From Rallus limicola (lineage: Eukaryota; Chordata; Aves; Gruiformes; Rallidae): a DNA stretch of 64,000 nucleotides. The notes beneath the pieces are model-generated. The model was not told the DNA's origin and made no database searches. It was given only the letters and a program-made list of their open reading frames with translations. The stretch spans positions 23,561,083-23,625,082 of the forward strand of contig JAKCOZ010000008.1 in NCBI GenBank assembly GCA_022605955.1, in the 5' to 3' direction. The number at the start of each line of letters is the position of its first letter. Position 1 is the first letter of the stretch. The position numbers were made by a program, and so were the translations under genes. This document shows, one piece after another, positions 1 to 14,300 of the stretch.

Positions 1-3000
1 AAAAAGGAAGCAGGGAGAAGAAAGCATGGCAATAAATATTGTCCAATGAAATCTATCTGCTTCTTCAGGACATGCGTTATTTTGGGTACCACGGAAGGCT
101 GGACTAGGCAAAGTTTTTTGAAACCATGTCTGTTCAGCATAAAATGTATAAAAATTATAACTATTAGTCCAATTTGAAGGACTACAGAAACTCACTATCA
201 CAGCATCTAATGGTTATTTATATTTTTCTTTCAAGTATATCTTTAAGAATTTTAAAGAAGAAAACTCATGGCCTATAGCTCTTTGTACCTTCATTTGTCC
301 TGTTTTGCAGGACTTATCTACAGTATGTGGGATAAAGCCAGATTAGCACTGAGAAAAAAGGAGATTTGATGAGTTCATTCTGTAATATTCTATCAGAAGA
401 TAGGAAATTGCATCTTGTGTTCTTTTATTCATTTAATCACTGTAAATTTAGTTCCATACTCAGTGGAGTATTTTGTTTGTGTTTTCTATAGGACCCCATG
501 GGAGGATCTATCCATCATCCAAACCTACGTACAACACATAATCTGAATAAACACAACTTGAATTCACCAGAAGCTTTGCCAACAATACAGTAAAATACAA
601 TGACATTTCTTCACGTAGAGTTGCCATGTCCTATGTGTTTTGTCCTTATAATTAACCTTCTGGGGAAAGTAATATGTGATAAACTTGTTGCAGGTGGTAA
701 TAAATTAGTAAATGCAGAACTGACTCAGAGCAGCCATGTCCGCCCATCTCTAGCACAGATGTTCTGCGAAAGATTTAGAGATTGTTTTGCAGACACTCAG
801 CCTCTGAGGTGAATTAGTTGTGTGCTTGCAGAGAAAAATGGCAGCAGTCCTTTTTTACATGTGCTTCCTTGATTTTTTTGATTTTTTCTTCCTCCACACT
901 CATCCCACATGGAGCTTCCCCCCCCCAGCCTGTCCCTGTGTGTAGGGTGAAAGACATTTTTAATCTGCAGCACAATATTGCTGCTGATGTGTGACTATTT
1001 CCCTTTAAAGTATGTTGTAGTATCTTTACTAGGTCTTCTAATAATTTCAGTAATTGTTCTCACTAAATCATCAAGAAGTACTTATTAATTTTTCCAAGAA
1101 CTGTTACTAGGTCTGAGAGTCATAAGTTTTGTGGTTCTAAGGGATGGCTTTGGTCTATCAGGCTATAATTTTTCTATCACAATTAGGATTTTGGGCAAAG
1201 CTAAGGATCACCTGTATATTATTATATTTAACTTCCAGTGCTTAACTCCTTTGCTTAAGGAGGTCCTCTGTTAGTAGGATTTTGAGAAAGGTGCCTATTT
1301 TAGAGATGATGCCATTTAGCCTTCTCAATCTTACTGGTGTTTACTACATAATTCTTTTCCTTGGCACTGGCCTTTAATCTCAGAAATCTCATTTAGAATC
1401 CAAACAGACTGAGAAAGGTCCATCTGGGCTCTCCTATGACAGCTGAAAAAGGTTATATGTAATGTACTCGGATAGGTTCAGCAAAGCTGTCCCTCTCTAA
1501 ATTCAAATAATTAATCTTTTCCAGATTGGCAGTAATTCAATATTGAGTATGTAGAAGCTCAAGCTTAGATATTCACGTGGCTCCTCAGCGCTTCAAGATA
1601 ATTTATTACTAGGTTAAGGAGCACTGAAGACAAATATTTCAGTCCTTGCAGTGCCATTTCCCCCAGTTGTTGTATCTTTAAACTAAAAATAGAATGGTGA
1701 CAGATAATTCTTCTAACTTAATGACAAAACTCTCCTCACAGCACCAATGGCATTTCTATTATTGGCAGACAGCAGTCTTGCTGGCCGAATGAATAAAGGC
1801 TACATTTCAAACCTCACAGGCAAGCAGGGCAACCTGGCAGTGACCACAGCCACCAAGGACTTGGAGACACAGTGAACAGGTTTTTGTGTCTGTTCTCAGA
1901 GGGCACTGCACTTAAGAGCAGTAACAGACTAAAGGAAGCACATAAGGAGGCCAATACTATTTTACTGTGTGATAAATTAAGGCCCAGATCTGTGGAGGTA
2001 TGGAGGTGTTTTCAGTCCATTCCACCTGTGTGTCAACGGTCAGACATTCGCTGAGACGTGGGAGTTTTCAAGCAGCTTTGCAGATGTGCACTAACTTCCC
2101 TAAATGCAACACCGAGTCTAACATTGCCTGTGTATTCATTATACATGATTTTTAAAGCATCTCAATGATTGTTCTGATCTAGTTATATATCTCTAAGGAC
2201 AGAAGCATCAAAACCAAATACACAACAAAAAATGAACTGAAAGTACCAACAATACTTCCTGGTTTGATATTGCAAAACCCCCACAGCTCACAAATTTATT
2301 GAGGGGCCAATAAAACCTGTCAATGCAAATGTTGTTCATCAGACCCCCTAGTTGTAATCACGCACAGCAACCCCACACCGCACTCCTTGATTTGTACTTG
2401 TTAATGTTCCACAGTCTAAGAAACAGCTCTAGAATATTCTAAGATCACAAGCAAAAAAACCCACACTTGCTTAGGGACACAGAAACCTTTTCTAGGTCTG
2501 GTTCTCCATGTTCTCAGCTTCTCAGAGTACCAGTACATCTCTGTCTGGATGCAATCTGTCATACCTGTAGGTACAGAACAGTCTCTCTTTTGTTTTCCCT
2601 GTTGCAGCTGAAGTACTATTCCCTTACATGAGACCTAGCTAACCCATGACAAACTGGGAGGAAGACAACTTCAGTTCACAGTTGAGCCAATTTACCAACT
2701 GCCACAGAAAGAATTTTGTTTGTACCTCAGTTTTTAGTAGCATGGCACGCTGTGATAATCCATGAGGACTGGTATTTATTGAGCTGTGTGCTGATAAGTG
2801 TCACCTCTCCTTGGTAGGCATCATGAGTAATGAATGTACCCATTGCATTACACTTCACTGTGTGGACTCCTGGGTGCTTTGATGGTGAAGGAGACCTGAC
2901 TCCTCATTTCACATCAGCTATAGGAATGCCCAGGATTCATTTTTTCATTTGGATGAATGCATAGACTACCTAAACTGGCTTTTAAAATGGCAAGTGACGG

Positions 3001-6000
3001 GGAATATATCACAGTCCTTGGACAACTGCCATTGCCAATAACAACCCAGGTTTTATTTTAGTACGAGCTGTTCTAGCGTTAATGTCGGCTAGCCAAATCT
3101 GTTACCTCCCACTTGGTACTTGCCTTTAGCACACTGACAGCATGTGCAGATGTGAACTGAAATTCCTACATGTTTCCTCTTGCTTAATACTTTCCTGCTC
3201 TGCTGTATCTGACAAATGTTGTACACTCATTCACTTTTATTTAAGCAATTATATACTCAAGCAGGTTTAAGGTGCTAACTCCTTCTACACCAGAATGGTC
3301 TTTAAAATCAAAGGAAAATGAATTCTAAGCAATCTTCCAATTTCACAATAGTTATGGTGGTAACTACCTATGATGCATCCTAAAGATCAGAAAGTGGAGG
3401 GGTGGAGGTTCCAGTATGGGAATGTTTCTGCAGTACAGCTGACAGAGATAAGCATATGAACAGTAGCTGGCTGTGGCTTGCAGCTTCTGTTGAGTTGTAA
3501 AGGCAGTGGGAGCTGGGAGCCATCGCCTCACAAAGATCACCGTTTTGTGTGCTGTAAGGGTGGGAACCAAACTGCTCTCATGCCCTGAGCACCAGGATAA
3601 CTTGTCTTATGTGATACAATACACATAATTTAATGCAGCAGACAGCTGAACAGACCAGCAAAGAATCGTATTACTGTGCACAGAGGCAACGGTATGATCT
3701 GAATACAGTCTGACACAACTGACAAAACCTGACAGTATGTATCAAGCTAATCACGCCTAGAGCAAATTTGTGCAGGTTTCAGAAAACAGTTTTTTGTTGT
3801 TTAGTTATTTTCCAAAATACTGCATAAAAGCCTATTTTTTGACCTTTTGCCCAGTTCACTGAAAGTGATGGAAAAAATCTTTGATTTCATGGGTTGATGG
3901 ATCAGGCCCAGAGATTGCAGTAGTGTAGCAATTTCATCTGAAGAACGCTGTCAAAGCCACGCCAAGGCAGTGGGTTAGGGTAGGTGAAGACATTCGGAAC
4001 AGAGCTGAGATTCATAGGAAGAATTATTAATGTGAAGCTTGCAACGGCCCTTCTCCCACTGTGCATACCTCTGTTTAGCAATATTAATCACTTACTTTGA
4101 CATCAACCAAATTTGTCCAAGATTAGGAAGATAGTATTAATAAATGGCATTTACATCATAACTTTCATCTTCAAAACATCTTATACACATTCGCTAATTG
4201 ATCCTCACAACAGGCTTGTGAGTTAGGGATTTTCATACCAGTTTTATGGCATTCAACAAGGACTCAAAACACCTACAAAAAATTTTTTTTAAAAAAAGAA
4301 AAGGCAGTGACCTCCCCCTCCCTGATTATAGGAGTGTTTACTGTAGACCAACATGAGAAAACGTGTGTCTTGGGAACACTGTTCTTTACCAGTAATTCTT
4401 GCTCTCTCTAAAAAGTAAATACATATGTATTGCAACCTCATGAATTAATACTTAAGGTAAAGTATAACCTGTTATTTTAAGTCTTTGTCATTAGAAAAAA
4501 TATTAACTAAATGAATTTTAAAACAGTTACACAATTATTTAATCTTTTACCAGTTACTATAAGAATCACTTATGCTTTTCTATTATAGATCCCTGAAATA
4601 GCAAGAGAATCTTTGAAAGTATCTATTAACTATCAGATGCTTGTCAGATGACTGCTGGGAGCATAAATGCAGTGGTCCTAAGAGACTCTACAGCAGCTGT
4701 GTTTCTCAAAGCAGCTAAAAGAACGCATGAAATATTGCTTGTAATATCTTTTATATCCAGTTTTACATTCGTTCTGTGTAAGAAAAAAAGCTGCTAATGG
4801 GAAAAAGAGGAAATGTTAATGAATTCTATCCCTATCCCAAGTAATGCAGGTTACTGAGAAACACATGGTGTCTTCAAATCTTTCTGGTTAGTGTGCAACG
4901 TGAAGAAGTTACAGTAAAAGATAAAGAATTGCAGAGAACTACAACTGTTTGTGACTCTCTGCTCCCTATTGTGTGCTTAAATTGGAATAGATCCATTGAA
5001 GGAGATGGGTCTCAGTGATTGATGCCAGGCAGAAATGCAGCATGCCTTTGTGGTTTATAGACCCTCTTTGTCTCAGAGAGTCTCCCCATTAGGCAGCTTT
5101 GCACTTTTCCAAATGAAATAGAACAGGCTGAGAAACTATGCAATGGAGATCCAGTTTTGTTTTGTGGCTGTTTCTCAGATTTTCACTTTAGGGCAGGAGA
5201 AAGTTAACCAAGTAGTTTCCTATTTGTTTCTGAAGAGAGAGGATTTTCTTACCCTTCTTGAGGATTCACAGAAAGTAAATTACTGTTACCTTGAGGTGAA
5301 AATATTTTCATTTAGCAGTTAAAAAATCTTGTTTTCTTGCACTGAAGGCTAAAAAGAAATAATATCATTCTTGGGAAACAGTGAATTAGTGTATTTACAT
5401 GGTATTCAATTTCTACAGAGGCTGTTCATGCACTATTCAAGCTAAGATCTTTTTTATTACAAATTACTATAAAATAAGCCTACATAAATGAAGTTATTCA
5501 CTGCATAGTTGTATCAGTGTGGATTGTGCCGGAGACATAATTGTCTGGGGCAATGTTGGTAGAAGAGCTGGTTTCTGAACTAAATGTTAACTGTCTCCAG
5601 AAATATCTAATCTCCTTTGTCCTTTCCTGGAAATCATAAAGTTTCATAAATATGCTGGTTTCTGCAAGCAACCCCTTCTTTCTGTTTAGGTTCTAACCAC
5701 CAGATCTCTGCTTCCTTCCCTGCCCTCAGGCCTCACCCTTGGATCTGGCTGTTTCTTGCCTGTTGTCCACCTCCAGTACTCCTCTTTCTTACACTTAAGC
5801 CAGGGTTTGCAAAAAAAGTTTTTACAACTTATGTTATTTTTTTATTGGATTAAGTTTAATACAGATTACTATAGGCCTGCTGCCAATTCTCACCACTTCC
5901 TTTCAGTTCAAAAAGTTTGCCATTTCTCTCGTTTCTTTGGGCAGTTGGGGAAATGTGGAGGGTGATGGAGGGGAATGGTGAAACGTGTGACAACGACCAG

Positions 6001-6060
6001 GTGTCACAAATAAGAGTTTACTAGGATAAAATTTCTCAGGGTGCTTTGTTTTGCTCAGGA
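1..6060. other. Unannotated non-coding stretch
   Basis: No recognisable exon, RNA gene or mobile element is visible. The open frames are all below about 80 codons, overlap on both strands and match no family I know. The stretch is AT-rich with scattered homopolymers, for example a C run near 920 and A/T runs near 4280. Whether it is intergenic or intronic cannot be told from the sequence alone. Confidence 0.6.
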
Positions 6061-6190
6061 GACATTCTGGATAATATTGTGTTGCGCATTGCCAGAAGCT
6101 GATTAGAAATCGCTGGAGTGCAATCTGAATGGCCAATTAAAGCCCTGTATCCTATGCCAATCTGATCAGGATGACAAATGGAGAGCATAA
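6061..6190. promoter_or_regulatory. Possible conserved non-coding element
   Basis: This is a complex-sequence block without homopolymers. It contains homeodomain-type cores (CTGATTAGAAAT near 6109 and CCAATTAAAG near 6133) and CCAAT-like words, set in otherwise looser sequence. The texture is that of vertebrate conserved non-coding elements. This is inference from composition only; no alignment was available. Confidence 0.22.
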
Positions 6191-6293
6191 GGGATGTAGT
6201 CCCCCTAAAACAGAGCGCTCTCAGCAGCTAGGCTTCTTTTTGACATCACCACACTCTGCCTGTGGTAAAATATGACCTTTGACCACCTGACAG

Positions 6294-6381
6294 CATGCAC
6301 ATTGAGTACGTATCGCAATGCATCCATATATGTACAACATGCACATTAGTATGTATTGCAGTACATGTAATACATGCATAC
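6294..6381. repeat. Two-copy 44-bp degenerate tandem duplication
   Basis: CATGCACATT begins at 6294 and again at 6338, giving a 44-bp period. After it, each unit continues with a diverged GTAYGTAT-type stretch and an ATGTA/ATACATG-rich end. The block alternates purine and pyrimidine (CA/TG and TA steps), which favours slippage. No mobile element was recognised. Confidence 0.55.
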
Positions 6382-9189
6382 ATAATGCTGTAATTTTTCA
6401 ATGCCATACAAAGAGGTTTGCACACTCCACTCTTCTGAATTACAAAGACTTTTTAAGGCAATAGCTGGGCAGCAGAAAATTTCTAACCCAAATAGGTTGA
6501 AAGAGCCAGGAATGTAAGTTCCTGGGACTTTCTGGAACATCTGTCCTGGTGTCTCCTACTATATACTGCATTTATGTGAAAATAAGAGGGATGCTTCACT
6601 GATGGAAAGAGGCCAGAGATGGAGTTGTCCAAAGCAGTTTTAAAAACTTCAAAGAATTTCACAGAAAACTAGTAAATAACCCTGGCCACAGATGCTGACA
6701 GGACAATCATATATCAACAGAATGCATAGATTTCTCAGGCCTTCATCTCAAACAACAATTATGAACATCAGTATAAACAGCAAAATGGTGCATATTTTAC
6801 CCCTAGGAAAAACCTAGCATTAAGCTCTGGATACTTCTAAAAGAGGCAAACTTTGGGATTGCATAAGTATGCGGGATGTATGCCTTTAAGTGCCGACCAG
6901 TTTTATGTTTGTGCTTTGCCAATCAAAACCATGTAGTTATGACATGTCTCTTTGGTTGTTTCCCCTAGAAACAAGGAACTACCACTTCAGATCATGGGAT
7001 GTGACTGGGGGTGAGAATCCACCAAATACACTTTCACTTCCCTTGGGGCTTAAGTGGGCAAGAGGGATGGTCAAGAACTATAACTGGGTATAGGACACTG
7101 CTCTCCCTAAAACAAGGAGTCTCCAGCTAGCAAATATAGCTCTATTTTGAGTGTAGATTTGTGGTCAAGACCAAGAAGCTGGGAAAGGAATCCTACAATA
7201 GGACGTTCCCTGCAGAGCTCCTGTTCTGTGTGCCTGTTCCTACATGAGCATGCTGAAGCAGCACAAAGACCTGTCAATGTATCTCACTTCTGTATTCAGT
7301 AGTGTTCCTTTGTAGCTCACCTTCCCATATCAGCTGAATACTCTTTGGCACAAAGTCTCTTTTTATTTTCTCCACAAGCAGAACTCCCTTCCAGTCTTTT
7401 GTGCAGCTAATGGGCCACACCAAACAGTAAATCCCCTGTCTTTTTCTCTTCTTGCTTAGGGCATCATGTACAGGGAAACATTCCTATCCTTGGGGCTGCA
7501 GTGTCTGGCAGCAGAGCTGAGGAGGGCAAAAATAGAGCATCTACTTCTGGGGCTACCTCCAGCCTCCATGCCAACTCTGCCAAACCGGCTGCTTCTTCAC
7601 TCATGAAGTGTTATTATTCTGAGAGGCCTGACTGATGAAATAAATTTCTTTGTATTTTCTTTCCCAAGACATTTAAATCTTGTTTCTAATGAGGCTATAG
7701 TAAGACTAGATTTTTTGGAGAGAAAGGTGCCAGCAGGTACTTGTCTTCAATGTCTTAGTTTCCAACTCTTACTGTTAGTGGCAGGGACAGCTCACAAACC
7801 CAACAACAGGTACAAGTCCTGCCTTTCTGGACTCATGTGATCACAGATAAATCTATATTTCCTCTCATAAGGATGGAAGATTTAGCAGTCCTCGAAATGT
7901 TGTCCCATCTGTCTTGCTGCTAGAGCAGAGTTCTCTGGGATGTACTGTCCTGAGCTCCAGGTGTGCTCGGGGAGCACAGCCAGGCCAAGATTTGTGCAAC
8001 AGTAATTTTAGACTGAAGGACTTGTGATTTATCCTCATCCTTTTGCAATTCAAGGTCATAAAGCTCATTTCCAAAAGCTCTCCTGGAGAGCATCTCATTA
8101 TAATTGTACCTACAATCATAATTCTCACAGCTGATGAGCTAGAGGGTTCAAATTCTGAATCCCTCCTACATAAGAACTAGATGAAAACATTATTTTATTT
8201 CTTTTAACTCAGAACACTAAAATTATTTGTTTCACTGGAGAAGAGCTGCATGGATCCTCAAACACTAGGGAGAAATTAACACCTTGTTGGTGAACTTAGC
8301 TTTGAGGTTTCAAAATCTGTAAAGTGCATGTGGTTTGGTGACTAATTATAATCATCTTACAAGTTCAGTCCTTTTTCCCCAACCTATGAATTTTCTTTCA
8401 GAAAAATCATGGCTGCATTTCATCAAAATTGTGAACTATTTTTTATTTTGTGAATTTTTTCAGTAAGGCAATTTGGATGGTTTGTATTCAGCAGCAGAAC
8501 TCATTTTGAACAATATGTAGGTAATGGAGCAAAAGATGTATAAGGTAAAAACATGTGCTGAACATATGTACCCCTCTGAAGCATGCCAAACTTAATTAAA
8601 AATCAGACCCTAATTTGCTGTGGGATCTAGACAGCATACCAGTTTGTCCAGATGTTTATAAATGAGAAAAATACATTTTGCAGACTCTGGGAAGCTATTG
8701 TCCAAGTGTTATGCAGTCTCAGTTCCTTAAATAGCAACATTCACATTGCTGAGAGTATAGTTTATAAATCCCAAATACAATTGAGGCCCTCTGAGGATTG
8801 CTCATTTTACGTTAAAGAAAGTCAATGTAAAATGATGAATAGAAGTCTTAATAAAGCCCTCTGAGAATACAGGTTCTTAGGCTATTCATCAGGAGCTTGT
8901 CAGCCTCTCTTCTGAAGTACAATGCAAGCAATGATTTCAGACTGTCCAGTACCACTTTTGTATGTGGCATGATAAATGGAAAAAAAACCCACGTTCTTCT
9001 AATATTAAAATGTTTATACAGTTTAATGCTATAGAGTATCTGTCCCCTATGTATTGATATAGAGTCTTGGAATGATTAATGACAGCTGATGCTAGGACCT
9101 CTGCTCCTCACATGGTTCAATACTGGTTTCACAGTTCCCTTGGACTTGCCACAGCTCTGGATCCAGCCTCCTGACTGGTCTTTATGAGG
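6382..9189. other. Unannotated non-coding stretch
   Basis: No gene or clear repeat was found. Reading frames are short (up to about 87 codons) and show no domain. Between about 7200 and 7600 the sequence is somewhat richer in G+C, but I see no CpG island or coding signal. Confidence 0.55.
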
Positions 9190-9284
9190 GTGGTAGATCT
9201 AGTGAAGATGTCCCTGCTTACTTCAGGGGGGTTGGACTAAATCTTTAAAGGTCCCTTCCAAACTAATTTATTCTATGATTCTTT
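9190..9284 (+). mobile_element. CR1 LINE fragment, 3' end, sense
   Basis: The segment carries the characteristic CR1 3' tail: GGGGGGTTGGACTA at about 9226, then GGTCCCTTCCAAAC, ending in TTCTATGATTCT, the 8-bp-type terminal repeat of CR1. It is severely 5'-truncated, as is usual for CR1 copies, because only the 3' untranslated end is present. Divergence from the other copies in the window suggests an old insertion. No target-site duplication is evident, as expected for CR1. Confidence 0.85.
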
Positions 9285-9381
9285 TCCTTAGGTTATGAGC
9301 TTTTAAAAAATGACACTGTTGTCATGCTCTTTGTTGAGTATTCAGCAGAGAGACACAGTTTTTCCTGGCTATCTTCTGGGC

Positions 9382-9400
9382 GATAAAATATGATAAAATA
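9382..9400. repeat. 10-bp-period direct repeat GATAAAATA x2
   Basis: GATAAAATA occurs at 9382-9390 and 9392-9400, one helical turn apart. It could be a chance duplication or paired GATA-type sites. No further context supports either reading. Confidence 0.4.
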
Positions 9401-11330
9401 CATAACTGGTCCTGTATTTCTGGGGAAAGGTTTCTTGCTGGAAAGGGCTTTCTCTGTGTGCCCTTTTGCCTGTGAGAAGTATCACAAAAAGGTTCTGCAT
9501 CAAGTCACAGATTCTTTCCCATTGCAGATATAGCATTAAAACCTGCCAGAGTTTAGCTTGCTAAGAATATTGTAAGCAAGAAGCAGCACGGACTCACACA
9601 ATGCTGACAATAACAAAAATACTGAAAGTTCTTTGAGCATTAATAAACCTGAGAATTTCTCAATACCGCTGAATAGATTTTTCTGCATATATTGTTATGG
9701 AACCTCACATGTAAAAGGACTTATTGACTAATTGTTTTTCTTCACACGGTTTCCATTAACAAGCAGACTTTTAATATTTTTCCTGTTATTTTAACCGTTA
9801 TTTAACTATTTACAATGGTGGAATTCTATAGTCTATTGTGCCTTTTCCCGGTAGACCATAAACCCATGCAGTAGAAACACATCTCCTCTTGTCTTTGGCA
9901 CTGACTGACAATTGCTTCTGCTGATCTGCTACGTATGTAGAAGAGCTCAGTAGAGACTCAGCTCAAAAGAGCAATGACACAAGACACTGAAGCTCCTGTA
10001 ATAAAACCTTTCCTAACAGTTGTCTCTACAGTAATGAGCAAATGAAAAAAAAATAGCAGGAAAAATTCTCCCAAGGTCTCACGACTCTCACCTGACATTT
10101 AATAACTTACACCAAAGGAACATCACTGCTTCTATTTTATCTTCTGTTAATCAGTTATTTTACCTTCAAGTCTATATGAGGCAAGGAAAGGCAAGCATTG
10201 CTTTGTGCATTAGTCCCAGCCAAAGGAGTACCTTTTCGGTGTGCAGTGCTTATACTGTAACACCTGTGTTGGCATCAACGGGACTATCCACTGTCAAGGG
10301 ATAGCACCTTGGAATTTCTCCTTGCATTTAATAAGAGCAGAATCCTGCTTTCTTTGTGTCTCAGTGTTTCTCCATGATGCTAAGAAATGACTGTTGGCAA
10401 ATAAGGAATTGCTTGTTGAGATGTTACAAAATACTAAATATAAATGGAAAAAGCAAATAATTACACATTCAGGAAAAATAAGATTATAAAGGTAGGTTTG
10501 AAATAGCTCTGGCCTGGTTCATTAATATTAATTCTATATTTTCGTACTGTACTTATTAGGTATTATTCACTGCTTATAGTTTTAGATAAGCAGAACGAGA
10601 AGCAATATTTCTTCTTACATTACAAGTATTCTGAAAATGTATCTCAGAAGAGGCTGAGAGCAGCATATACAAGGAGCATATCCTGCCCTAAAAATCTGGG
10701 AAGTAGTTTCTAAATGTCAGGAGTTAAGGTATACTGGCAGATGCCTGATGTTCAGTGGATTAATATTAAACTTCTGATTCCAGTGTAATTAATGACTATT
10801 TGAGGAGGTCTCAATGGCAAACTTATCCAAAGCTTATAGATCTAATTCCCTGTAAATCTGGTTCTCTTTTCCTCTTACACAAATACATCTTCCTTCACGT
10901 AATGTATTGTTGGATTCTTTCACACAGTAAGTATCAAGACTTAACTTTACAACTGATTAGCTCGGCATTGTTCCTGTTACTGTCCTTCAGGTTAAAAACA
11001 GAAAAGCAACTCCTTGCCAGCAAACACTCAGAAAATGTACTAAATAATTGCTGCTTCCCACTTCAGTGAAGTATCCAAGTGTACAATATCTAGATCAAGT
11101 TAGAGGGTTTGAATCGTTGCTCAGGTAAAGAACATATTCAAATTAAAGACATTATCTGACAATGTAAATACTGAGTGAATGCACCTGTACAGGGATAACA
11201 GAATCTAAAGATCATAAATACTTACATTTCAATATAAGGTGTTATATTTTGAAAAAGGAACACAGTTACTAGCTGGCTTCCACCTAGAATAGTTGCTATT
11301 AGTGGCAAAAAACGTTTCTTGTTAAACATT
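9401..11330. other. Unannotated non-coding stretch
   Basis: No exon, RNA gene or mobile element was recognised. The sequence is AT-rich and the frames are short, the longest about 89 codons near 10800-11069, without motifs. Confidence 0.55.
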
Positions 11331-11357
11331 CCCCCCCCACCCCCGTCGTGATTCCCC
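11331..11357 (-). repeat. C-rich tract, potential minus-strand G-quadruplex
   Basis: Eight C (11331-11338), one A, five C (11340-11344), and after nine bases a further four C at 11354-11357. Read on the minus strand this gives G4, G5 and G8 runs. The G8 run can count as two G3 runs, but one loop is 9 nt, longer than the usual 7-nt limit. Length polymorphism of the C8 run is likely. Confidence 0.5.
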
Positions 11358-14300
11358 AACAGGGCAAACAATAATCCATTCTTTAAGTATTGTATTCCCT
11401 GTATTGACTGAAATTTAATATTTGTACTCAAAAGAATAATTTATCTGAGACCACAAAACTCATTACTTGTGAAGGTTCATCACTCTGTCAGTCGTATAAT
11501 TGGTATCACATCGTGATATCACCTGTTTCTCTCACCAAATGAATAAGTAAATAATAATTTGGTAGTCATCAAAATTGCAGCTTTATCTGTACATAAATGG
11601 AACATGTTTATCGATCTCAGTGAAAAGTTGCCCTTAGAGCACCATAACAGTTTTGACTTGTGTTCAGCTAATTACACATATTCTACTTTTTAATCTTGTG
11701 TGCTTGTCATTGTAAATTACACAGAGCAGATATATAATCTGCAAGAACAAGTGAAAGGCAGTATACCTAGGCAGAAACAATTTATAACTGTGATTAATAC
11801 TTTCAACTGGCTACTAGAAAATCTGCTAGCACATACATTCCTGTGAGTGTAAAACCCCAGGAAGAGAAGCTCTGGGATGCTGTGTGAGGGGCAGCACAGT
11901 GGGGCTGAGGATGGGAATATACAGCCAAGTGGGTGTGTTTTCTACAGTCACAGTTGTGCCTTCTTCCATCACCATAGCAAGAAAACAGCTTGGGGAAAAT
12001 ACTCGGCTGAAGTAGCAGAGGGACAGATAATTCCCCTGGGGAAAGGAAGAATGAATGGAGCAGAATATAATTCCAGAAACATTGGAGAGGCAAAATTTAG
12101 GTAGCACTCGTTTAACCCTTGAATAATCCATCATGTGAGACTTTGATTTCAGATGATGATGATGCATGAGGTCTCTGAACCTTGTCTCCCAAATTAAAAT
12201 CTTCTTTCCTTGCAAGTTCTAATAGTCTCATCTGTGTTATTTGAAACTGTTAGAAACTTCAACACTGTTTTCACAGCTCCCTCATGAGAAAGTCAAACAT
12301 TTACGTACTTACATATATTTATACACAAATCTTGAACTTTCATGCAGGTTCTTACCTAGAAGTTTCTGTAAACTAGTGTTAATGAAGCTATGAGCTATAC
12401 TTAGCATTGTAAGCCAATTTCCTCATGTCTTTTAGGGCTGCAAAGAACCACCTGTCTGACTGTGGCTGTAAGCCAGAATCAACTGTATGATTTACGCCCA
12501 CTGGTTTCCTATGAGCTGTGGGAGTGTAACCTTAACCACCATCTTCTTGACAAAAGATCCTGAGAACCACTTCTTTTTTTTTTTTTTTCTTCCTCCCCCT
12601 GAAAAGCACGCTGAATGAAGTATTTCATATACTTCCTGCCTTCACATTCTCAGAGCCTGACAAGGAGTAGTATCTCTTTAGGAAAGCAACTACTATTTTT
12701 CATGCCATTTGAGAAATGCTAACCAAGTCAAGAACTTCTGTGCTACAGCAAGAGCCTAACTGTAGAGAGTCAGCTGTAGAGAAGTAGTTAGACATTTAAA
12801 TCACAGCAGTGTTAGAGAACTTAGGCACCTGAAAAATTTTAAAATTTGGCTGTGATGCTACAGTCAGACTTCCTGCAGAGCCCAGTTCAGAGCTGAAATA
12901 GTGAACTGCTACTCTAAGCTTTTTAAGCATCCATCTCTACCAAAGGATCTGTTTGTGACATGTTCCTTGCATTAGGCAATAATTCATTTTATACACAGTT
13001 ATAGATCTGAATGGAAGAATTTATAAAGCGCTATAGTATTTAGTGAGTTGAAATAGCCTGTTAAGTTTCCTTATGAGAAAAGAAAGAAGAAAATTAATAC
13101 CACTACAATATAAAGAAATAAAAAATTCATACTGTAAACCATTTTCACTACTGGAATGTCACTCAAGACAAATACTTAATCAACACTTCTCAAAATAATA
13201 CACCCTTATAAAATGACAGGTCAGAGCAACATACAGGCCAGCTTAAGGACAGGCAATGTTAAGGACAGAGTTTCCTTCCAGAACTTGGGGCTGCAGCTGG
13301 ATGTGGGGACACTATCCCTTACAGCTAATGCCAAAGAGTCATTTTGTTATTCCCTGTACACATTCTATGGTGAAATCTTCTCCCATGGATGCAGAAGGGA
13401 TCAATATTTTGTCTCCTGATTCTCAAGATAAAAACTCACTCATGAGTCCGTAAAATAATTTCCTCTCAAAAGACTCCAGCTGGCAGATTAACCCATTTAT
13501 GTGGTGTTCTGAGTAGCTCTCTAAAGACCTACAACCAATTCTTTTGTGTACCTTCTCTGTGCAGTTCACTCTTTCATACCTTTTAGACACCAGACAAACA
13601 TGCAATCTCATACTCCTCATTCATGCCTCTATATGAGGGCAATTTCTCACTTGAAGAAACTCCTTGTAGCTTTTTTCATTTGTGGCCTGAAAACTACTGC
13701 AAAATATAAAGTGCTTCAAAAGCATTTTTTGCCAGATGCAAAGTTACATAGACCCTATTCATTGCAAGTATAGTCAACATCCAGGATGGTTTAAACCAAC
13801 CCCAGTTGTCCTCCACATTTCTCAGCAGTTTCAACTATGGCATTTTATCTGCTTTTATCTCCTGTGATTTTCCACTCAGAGTATTTCCTTAGCTCATTGT
13901 ACTCCCACTACCATGTGTTTCCAGTAATCGTTCAGAGTCAGATTGTGTTTCATTCAGTGCCTGTGCCCTAGCCCAACAGCAGCACTGCTAAGCACAAGCT
14001 CCCATCTCAACATAACAACTGGTTCCAGCTGGCTCACACTGGGGACCCTTGGAGGTACATGCTGCTGACAGGAGCTGGCTGGGCTGCAAGCGCGCTGCAG
14101 CCCCTCATGATACACCGCAGCTGTTGGCTTGCAGAGCCATGCTCAAGGAGGCACACTGATCCCCTTCCTCATGAGACAAAAACATCCCCAGCACTTTCTG
14201 CAGGCAGCACAACATTGCTCTTACTTGGCAACTGATAACCCAGAAACTCAGAGTTCCTACTAGAATGAGATAAGATAGCCGCTATTACAGAAGGAAAATG

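Noticed and set aside
8130..8175. tRNA B-box-like GGGTTCAAATTC
   Set aside because: No A box or cloverleaf can be drawn around it. The similar GTTCAAATCC words at 18380 and 57480 also lack tRNA context.
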